This document shows positions 23,735 through 28,488 of a stretch of 28,488 nucleotides of DNA, one piece after another; position 1 is the first letter of the stretch; the number at the start of each line of letters is the position of its first letter. The position numbers were made by a program, and so were the translations under genes. This DNA comes from an uncultured Oscillibacter sp. Its GTDB lineage: Bacteria > Bacillota > Clostridia > Oscillospirales > Oscillospiraceae. The stretch lies in assembly GCF_900544955.1 (NCBI RefSeq), contig NZ_UQXD01000033.1:1-28488 (forward strand). Direction: 5' to 3'. The notes beneath the pieces are model-generated. The model worked only from the letters and a program-made list of their open reading frames with translations. It ran no database searches and had not been told where the DNA came from.

Positions 23735-24422
23735 GCACGGGCGGAAGAAGGGGATTGCCAAGCGCCTTGCGGCGCTGGTGCTGGCGGTGGCGGCGGCCGC
23801 GCTGCTGCGCTGGTACCAGCAGGCCACGTCCATCTCCCTGGAGGAGGTGCCGCCGTATGGCGGGGCGCCCTATGTGGCGCTGAACGGAAATCTGCCGGAC
23901 TTCGGGGCGGACACGCTGTCCGACGAGGTGTTTGAGCTGTACAGCCCGCTGGACGTCCTGGGCCGGTGCGGCACCGCCTACGCCAACATCTGCCAAGAGC
24001 TGATGCCCACGGAGGCCCGGGGGGACATCGGCCAGATCCGCCCCACCGGCTGGCAGACGGTGAAGTACGACGTGGTGGACGGCGGGTATCTCTACAACCG
24101 CTGCCACCTGATCGGCTTCCAACTGGCGGGGGAGAACGCCAACGAGCGCAACCTCATCACCGGCACCCGCTACATGAACGTGGAGGGGATGCTGCCCTTC
24201 GAGAACCTGGTGGCGGACTATGTGAAGGAGACGGACGGCCACGTGCGCTACCGGGTGACGCCGGTGTACCAAGGAATGGAGCTGGTGGCCCGGGGGGTGC
24301 AGATGGAGGCGATGTCCGTGGAGGACGGCGGGGCGGGGGTGTGCTTCAACGTCTTCGTCTACAACGTCCAGCCCGGCGTGGAGATCGACTACGCCACCGG
24401 GGAGAGCCGCCTGGCGGCGTGA
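23721..24422 (+). CDS. Membrane-anchored DNA/RNA non-specific endonuclease
   Basis: This 233-aa enzyme has a basic N-terminus (ARRKHGRKKG), one membrane helix (about 14-30) and an outside-facing beta-beta-alpha-metal nuclease domain. The catalytic segment is YNRCHLIGFQL with His129, in place of the DRGH of classical members, followed by ENANERNLITGTRYMN. The Asn residues of that stretch would bind the metal. Relatives include streptococcal EndA-like DNA-entry nucleases, so DNA uptake, nutrient scavenging or defence are possible roles. ATG 23721 follows GGGGAGG; a longer reading from 23520 runs through the upstream gene and lacks support. A long hairpin with a T-rich tail follows the stop. Confidence 0.85.
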   Translation: MARRKHGRKKGIAKRLAALVLAVAAAALLRWYQQATSISLEEVPPYGGAPYVALNGNLPDFGADTLSDEVFELYSPLDVLGRCGTAYANICQELMPTEARGDIGQIRPTGWQTVKYDVVDGGYLYNRCHLIGFQLAGENANERNLITGTRYMNVEGMLPFENLVADYVKETDGHVRYRVTPVYQGMELVARGVQMEAMSVEDGGAGVCFNVFVYNVQPGVEIDYATGESRLAA

Positions 24423-24457
24423 GATGTGAAGAAATTGTAAAATATGGCGGACCCCCC

Positions 24458-24513
24458 TTGCAATATGACAACTTGTCGGGTATGATACCTGACAGGTTGT
24501 CGTATTTCTTTTT
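24458..24513 (+). terminator. Long palindrome with T-rich tail after the endonuclease; also contains promoter-like boxes
   Basis: Arms 24462-24483 and 24485-24506 form a 22-bp inverted repeat with three mismatches that become G-U pairs in RNA. A T-rich run (TTTCTTTTT) follows, as in an intrinsic terminator. The same stretch contains TTGCAA (24458-24463), a 17-bp spacer and TATGAT (24481-24486). It also holds two short palindromes, GACAACTTGTC (24467-24477) in the spacer and GACAGGTTGTC (24491-24501) just after the -10. Terminator is the more economical reading; an operator-controlled promoter is the alternative. Confidence 0.65.
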
Positions 24514-24524
24514 GGGGAAAACAC

Positions 24525-24555
24525 TTGACATTCCACCTGGTGGAAGGCGTAAAGT
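24525..24555 (+). promoter_or_regulatory. Promoter and operator of the tetR-efflux operon
   Basis: A perfect -35 box TTGACA (24525-24530) is followed directly by the perfect palindrome TTCCACC-T-GGTGGAA (24531-24545). A weaker -10 (TAAAGT, 24550-24555, 19-bp spacer) comes next. A palindrome between -35 and -10, upstream of a tetR gene, is the typical layout for autorepression. Confidence 0.72.
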
Positions 24556-24614
24556 GAAGCCCGGTTGAAGAAAACCGCGGCCCTATTTCGTATCATGGAG
24601 AGAGGATGAGGCCG

Positions 24615-25232
24615 ATGCCCACCGCCACCTTTACCAATCTGCCGCCGGAAAAGCAGGAGCGGCTGCTCAGCGCAGCCTCCCGGGAGTTTGCCCAGCGGCC
24701 CTACAACGACGCCTCCATCAACAAGATCATCCAGGAGGCGGGCGTGCCCCGGGGCAGTTTTTACATGTACTTTGCCGACAAGGAGGACCTGTTCCGCTAC
24801 CTGCTCCAGGGGTACATGGATCAGCTGACCATGGTGCTGGAGGAGGCGCTGCTGCGCCAGGGGGGAGACGTGTTCGCCGCGCTGGTGTACCTGTACGACT
24901 ACATCGTAGAGAAGCGGGAGGAGCAGTCCCTGGGCGGCATGGGGGCCATGGCGGCCATCGTCAGCCGCAACAGCGGCATGCAAAAGCACGTGCTGCTGGA
25001 CATGGTGGACTCCGGCGGCGTGCTGTCGAGGCTGCGGGAGCTGGTGAACCCGGAGCTGCTGGACCTGCGGCGGGAGCAGGACCTGGGGGATCTGCTGGGG
25101 GTGCTGCTGAGCGTCACCGTCCCGATGCTGTATGCCGGCCTGCAGGCCGGAGGTGCTCCCGGTACCCGGGAGCACCTCGAGAACCTACTGGACATACTCA
25201 GACGCGGCATGGCCGCGAAAAACAAAACGTGA
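24615..25232 (+). CDS. TetR/AcrR-family transcriptional repressor
   Basis: This 205-aa regulator has the N-terminal three-helix DNA-binding domain clearly visible: EKQERLLSAASREFA, then NDASINKIIQEAGVPRGSFYMYFADKEDLFRYLL, ending near residue 55. The C-terminal helical region (about 60-200) would bind the inducer. ATG 24615 is preferred because GAGAGG lies 9 bases upstream; the in-frame ATG at 24606 directly abuts that site. It is the first gene of an efflux operon (12 bases to the adaptor gene) and probably represses it through the palindrome at 24531-24545. The inducer is unknown, likely a substrate of the pump. Confidence 0.9.
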   Translation: MPTATFTNLPPEKQERLLSAASREFAQRPYNDASINKIIQEAGVPRGSFYMYFADKEDLFRYLLQGYMDQLTMVLEEALLRQGGDVFAALVYLYDYIVEKREEQSLGGMGAMAAIVSRNSGMQKHVLLDMVDSGGVLSRLRELVNPELLDLRREQDLGDLLGVLLSVTVPMLYAGLQAGGAPGTREHLENLLDILRRGMAAKNKT

Positions 25233-25244
25233 GGAGACTGGAAG

Positions 25245-26855
25245 ATGGAAGAACTGAAGGATCAGACCGCCGCGCCCGCGGCGGAGGAGAAGAAACCGGC
25301 CAAAAAGCGCAAGCTGGCCCTGCCCAAGGGCAAGAAGCAGCGCAGGCGCCTGGTGGCCGCGGTGGCCGTGGTGCTGGTGGCGGTGCTGGGCTGGCGCCTG
25401 CTGGGCGGCTCCGGCGCGCCCCAGGCGGCGGGGGCATTTTACCAGCCGGAGCAGGTGGTCCGGCGGGATTTGACGGTGAAGGTCTCGGGCTCCGCCACGC
25501 TGGAGCCCGCGGACTCCTACCAGGTCACCACCTTGCTCTCCGGCGAAATCCAGAGCTCCCCCTTTGAGGAGGGGGACCTGGTGGAGAAGGACGCCCTGCT
25601 CTACACCCTGGACAGCGGCGACGCCCAGAGCAACGTGAACCGGGCCCAGATCTCCGTGGAGCAGGCCCGTCTGAGCTATGCCCAGGCCCAGGAGGCCCTG
25701 AACCCCACCGCCACCATCTCCGGCATTCTCAACGAGGTGTACGTCCACGACGGCGACAACGTGACCGCCGGCACGGCCCTGGCCAAGATCGTCACCGACA
25801 CGGACCTGGTGATCGACTTCGTGTTCACCTACGTCTCCCCGGACCAGTTTTACATCGGCCAGAGCGCCACGGTGTTTGTGGGCAACTTTGACGGCCCCGT
25901 GCAGGGCACGGTGACCTCCGTCTCCAACGCCACCACCGTCACCTCCAACGGCAAGGAGGGCTGCACCGTCCGGGTGAAGGTCTCCAACCCCGGCATCGTG
26001 TCCGACAGCTTCACCGCCTCCGCCGTCATCGGCAGCTACTCCAGCTACGGCAGCGCCCCCATCTCCATGGCGGGCTCCTCCACGGTGTACGCCTCCGGCA
26101 GCGGCACGGTGTCCGGCTTCAACAAGCTGGTGGGCAACACCGTCTCCAAGGGCGAGGTCCTCTGCACCGTAGAGTCCGAGAGCACCCGGACCGGGCTGAA
26201 AAACGCCCGGCTGGCGGTGGAGTCCGCCCAGCTCTCCGCCGGCACCGCCGCCGGAAATCTGGACGACTACCGCATCCAGTCCCCCATCTCCGGCACCGTG
26301 ATTGAGAAGAACTTCAAGGCCGGGGACAAGGTCAACGGCGCCGACTCCGGCACCCTGGCCGTGGTGTACGACCTGAGCTATCTGAAGATGCGGATGAGCG
26401 TCAACGAGCTGGACATCGGCAAGATCAAGGCGGGCCAGACGGTGGAGCTCACCGCCGCCGCCCTGCCGGGCCAGGTGTTCCTGGGCACGGTGGAAAAGGT
26501 CAGCATCAACGGCACCACCACCGGCGGCTTCACCACCTATCCCGTCACCATCCGGGTGGACGACTACGGCGACTTGAAGCCCGGTATGAACGTCTCCGCC
26601 GACATTCTGGGCGAGACGGCGGAAAACGTCCTCTCCGTGTCCGTGGGCGCGGTGCAGCGGGGGGACACCGTGCTGGTGCCCGGCCCCGGCGCCATGAGCG
26701 AGGACGGCGCCACCGTGGCGGACCCCACCAAGCTGGAGAGCCGCCAGGTGGTCCTGGGCCGCAACGACGAGAGCTACATTGAGATCACCTCCGGCCTGGA
26801 GGAGGGCGACACCGTGCTGCTGCTGGATCCGGCAATGGCCGGGATGGGAGGCTGA
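25245..26855 (+). CDS. Efflux membrane-fusion/adaptor protein (HlyD/MacA-like), long form
   Basis: This 536-aa protein has a basic cytoplasmic start (EEKKPAKKRKLALPKGKKQRRR), one membrane helix (about 36-50) and an extracellular adaptor body. Lipoyl/barrel-sandwich half-motifs occur near residues 86-125 (SGEIQSSPFEEGDLVEKDALLYTL), 162-185 (ISGILNEVYVHDGDNVTAGTALAKI), 285-310 (GSGTVSGFNKLVGNTVSKGEVLCTV) and 347-375 (ISGTVIEKNFKAGDKV). The usual single hairpin therefore appears duplicated, which explains the extra length over MacA (about 370). A beta-barrel domain with TYPVTIRVDDYGDLKPGMNVSADI follows. It would link the ABC subunits to the cell exterior in this Gram-positive MacAB-like pump. 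The start at 25245 is 12 bases after tetR. Confidence 0.87.
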   Translation: MEELKDQTAAPAAEEKKPAKKRKLALPKGKKQRRRLVAAVAVVLVAVLGWRLLGGSGAPQAAGAFYQPEQVVRRDLTVKVSGSATLEPADSYQVTTLLSGEIQSSPFEEGDLVEKDALLYTLDSGDAQSNVNRAQISVEQARLSYAQAQEALNPTATISGILNEVYVHDGDNVTAGTALAKIVTDTDLVIDFVFTYVSPDQFYIGQSATVFVGNFDGPVQGTVTSVSNATTVTSNGKEGCTVRVKVSNPGIVSDSFTASAVIGSYSSYGSAPISMAGSSTVYASGSGTVSGFNKLVGNTVSKGEVLCTVESESTRTGLKNARLAVESAQLSAGTAAGNLDDYRIQSPISGTVIEKNFKAGDKVNGADSGTLAVVYDLSYLKMRMSVNELDIGKIKAGQTVELTAAALPGQVFLGTVEKVSINGTTTGGFTTYPVTIRVDDYGDLKPGMNVSADILGETAENVLSVSVGAVQRGDTVLVPGPGAMSEDGATVADPTKLESRQVVLGRNDESYIEITSGLEEGDTVLLLDPAMAGMGG

Positions 26856-26860
26856 CCGCG

Positions 26861-27598
26861 GTGGAGCACCTCATCGAACTGAAAGACGTCTATAAAATCT
26901 ACCAGATGGGCGAGGAGGAGGTCCACGCCCTGGACGGCGTGAGCCTGACCATCGACCAGGGGGAGTTCGTGGCCATCGTGGGCTCCTCCGGCTCCGGCAA
27001 GTCCACCGCCATGAACATCATCGGCTGTCTGGACGTGCCCACCTCCGGCACCTACCACCTGGGGGGCATCGACGTGTCCACCATGAACGACGACGAGCAG
27101 GCGGACATCCGCAATAAAATGCTGGGCTTTATCTTCCAGCAGTACAACCTGATTCCAAAGCTCACGGTCCAGGAGAACGTGGAGCTGCCGCTGCTCTACG
27201 CCGGGGTCTCCGCCGAGGAGCGCCGCGCCCGGGCCCTGGAGTCCCTGGAGCGGGTGGGCCTGGCCGAAAAGCGGAAGAACCTGCCCAGCCAGCTCTCCGG
27301 CGGCCAGCAGCAGCGGGTGTCCATCGCCCGGGCCCTGGCGGGCAATCCCTCGGTGATTTTGGCCGACGAGCCCACCGGCGCCCTGGACTCCCGGACGGGC
27401 CGGGAGGTGCTGAGCTTTTTGCAGAAGCTGAACCGGGAGGGGGACACCGTGGTGCTCATCACCCACGACAATGCCATCGCCGTGCGGGCGAAGCGCATTG
27501 TCCGCCTTCAGGACGGCTGCATCGTCTATGACGGCGACGCCGGCGACCCCAAGGCCGTGGTTCGGCCGGAGGAGATGCTGGAGGAGGTGAAGAGATGA
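26861..27598 (+). CDS. ABC transporter ATP-binding protein (MacB/LolD-type)
   Basis: This 245-aa ATPase is complete: Walker A GSSGSGKST (41-49), Q-loop in FIFQQYNLIP, signature LSGGQQQR (145-152), Walker B VILADE (165-170), D-loop ALDS and switch His202. The MNIIGCLDVPTSG and LADEPTGALDSRTG segments mark the MacB/LolD/FtsE-like branch that drives mechanotransmission-type exporters. GTG 26861 starts 5 bases after the adaptor stop, with GGGAGG inside the adaptor end. The stop overlaps the permease start by ATGA, so the two are translationally coupled. Confidence 0.93.
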   Translation: MEHLIELKDVYKIYQMGEEEVHALDGVSLTIDQGEFVAIVGSSGSGKSTAMNIIGCLDVPTSGTYHLGGIDVSTMNDDEQADIRNKMLGFIFQQYNLIPKLTVQENVELPLLYAGVSAEERRARALESLERVGLAEKRKNLPSQLSGGQQQRVSIARALAGNPSVILADEPTGALDSRTGREVLSFLQKLNREGDTVVLITHDNAIAVRAKRIVRLQDGCIVYDGDAGDPKAVVRPEEMLEEVKR

Positions 27599-28488
27599 AT
27601 TTCGGACAGTCCTTCAAGCTGGCGGTGAAGGCCCTGCGCACCAGCAAGATGCGGGCCTTCCTCACCATGCTGGGCATCATCATCGGCGTGGGCGCGGTCA
27701 TCGTCATCATCTCTCTGGGCAACGGTCTGCAGGGAATGGTGGACCAGCAGGTGGAGAGCATGGGCGTCAACCTGATCCAGAGCATGGTCTACGGCCGGGG
27801 CGACGGCACCACCATGAACCTGGACCCCCAGGAGATGTACGACCTGGTGGATGCGCACCCCGACGTCCTCACCGGCGTCTCCCCCTATGTCTCCGCCCAG
27901 ACCACCGTCCGCCACAACGACACCCTCTATGAGCGGACCCGGCTTTACGGCGTCAGCGAGGTCATGTACAAGGCGGAGACCGGCGCCACCCTGGACGGCG
28001 AGACCATCGCCCAGGGCCGCTTTCTCCAGTACATCGACGTGGCCCGCAGCCAGAATGTGTGCGTCATCGGCGCCTTCCTGGCCCAGGACGCCTTCAACGG
28101 CGACGCCCTGGGCCAGTCCCTCACCATCGGCGGCGTGCCCTATACCGTGGTGGGCGTGCTGAAGCAGAGCGGCGATACCCTGACGGAGGGGGGCCGGGAC
28201 GACCAGGTGTACCTCTCCTACAACAACGCCCTGAAGCTGATGGGCACCCGCAACGTGAATCTCTACCTCTTCACCAGCACCAACCGGGACACGGCCGCCG
28301 CCGCCAAGGAGCTGATTGATGCAAAGCTGTACGACTTCTTCCAGGACGACGACGCCTACTACACCATGACCATGGCGGAGCAGGTGACCCAGATCAACGC
28401 CATGATGGGCGTGGCCATGCTGGTCCTGGTGGCCATCGCCGCCATCAGCCTGCTGGTGGGCGGCATCGGCATCATGAACATCATGCTG
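27595..28488 (+). CDS. MacB/FtsX-type ABC permease, truncated by the window end
   Basis: The first 298 codons are present and the frame is open to the right edge. The N-terminus (FKLAVKALRTSKMRAFLTMLGIIIGVGAVIVIISLGNGLQ) is the first helix region of MacB-type permeases. A large extracellular MacB-PCD domain (about 50-255) follows. The second membrane helix (AVAMLVLVAIAAISLLVGGIGIMNIML) begins near residue 272 and runs into the edge. It pairs with the ATPase upstream and the adaptor to form an efflux pump for hydrophobic compounds or peptides. ATG 27595 overlaps the ATPase stop and follows GGAGGTGAAGAG. Confidence 0.92.
   Translation, partial: MNFGQSFKLAVKALRTSKMRAFLTMLGIIIGVGAVIVIISLGNGLQGMVDQQVESMGVNLIQSMVYGRGDGTTMNLDPQEMYDLVDAHPDVLTGVSPYVSAQTTVRHNDTLYERTRLYGVSEVMYKAETGATLDGETIAQGRFLQYIDVARSQNVCVIGAFLAQDAFNGDALGQSLTIGGVPYTVVGVLKQSGDTLTEGGRDDQVYLSYNNALKLMGTRNVNLYLFTSTNRDTAAAAKELIDAKLYDFFQDDDAYYTMTMAEQVTQINAMMGVAMLVLVAIAAISLLVGGIGIMNIML

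Overview
The window looks like chromosome from a high-GC gut clostridium of the Oscillospiraceae type (Flavonifractor / Pseudoflavonifractor / Lawsonibacter-like). This is inferred from GC-rich, strongly codon-biased genes with purine-rich AGGAGG ribosome sites, Gram-positive surface features (class B sortase, sorting signals, PdaA-type deacetylase) and the gene families present. No RNA genes, insertion sequences or CRISPR arrays were seen. Genes are tightly packed; the longest gene-free stretch (13185-13489, 305 bases) holds a terminator, a promoter and a 5'UTR hairpin.

Region 1 (1-12472, all + strand) is an envelope and surface-appendage locus. It contains a class B sortase cut by the window edge, a 1455-aa wall-anchored adhesin with an IPATG sorting signal, a secreted Pro/Glu/Thr-rich protein, a SARP/BTAD-type regulator with a degenerate GGDEF-like tail, a secreted transglutaminase-like protein, and a compact type IV pilus-like operon (GspF platform, four small membrane-anchored pilin-like proteins, PilT ATPase). 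The adhesin and the Pro/Glu-rich protein share a promoter architecture: an 11-bp-period direct repeat TGTGACCG-N3-TGTRACCG at identical distance from conserved -10-like elements. Regulators with an OmpR/SARP DNA-binding domain read such repeats, and a SARP gene sits directly downstream. The main proposal for this window is therefore a SARP-controlled surface regulon.

Region 2 (12573-13184) is an XRE-type regulator gene interrupted by an in-frame amber codon at codon 10.

Region 3 (13490-18550) is a catabolic cassette: a GntR/FCD regulator, a DctPQM TRAP transporter behind a near-consensus promoter with a strong palindromic operator at the start site, and a cog3964-type metal-dependent amidohydrolase. 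The transporter probably imports a small carboxylate or acylated acid that the hydrolase processes.

Region 4 (18648-24422) has a Na+/alanine-type symporter, a divergent esterase / ATP-grasp ligase pair, a PdaA-like polysaccharide deacetylase, and an uncharacterised 143-aa protein overlapping a membrane-anchored DNA/RNA non-specific endonuclease. Most units are separated by clear hairpin terminators.

Region 5 (24615 to the end) is a TetR-controlled MacAB-like efflux operon (TetR, membrane-fusion adaptor, ABC ATPase, FtsX/MacB permease truncated by the window edge). A perfect TTCCACC-T-GGTGGAA operator lies just downstream of the -35 box of the promoter.
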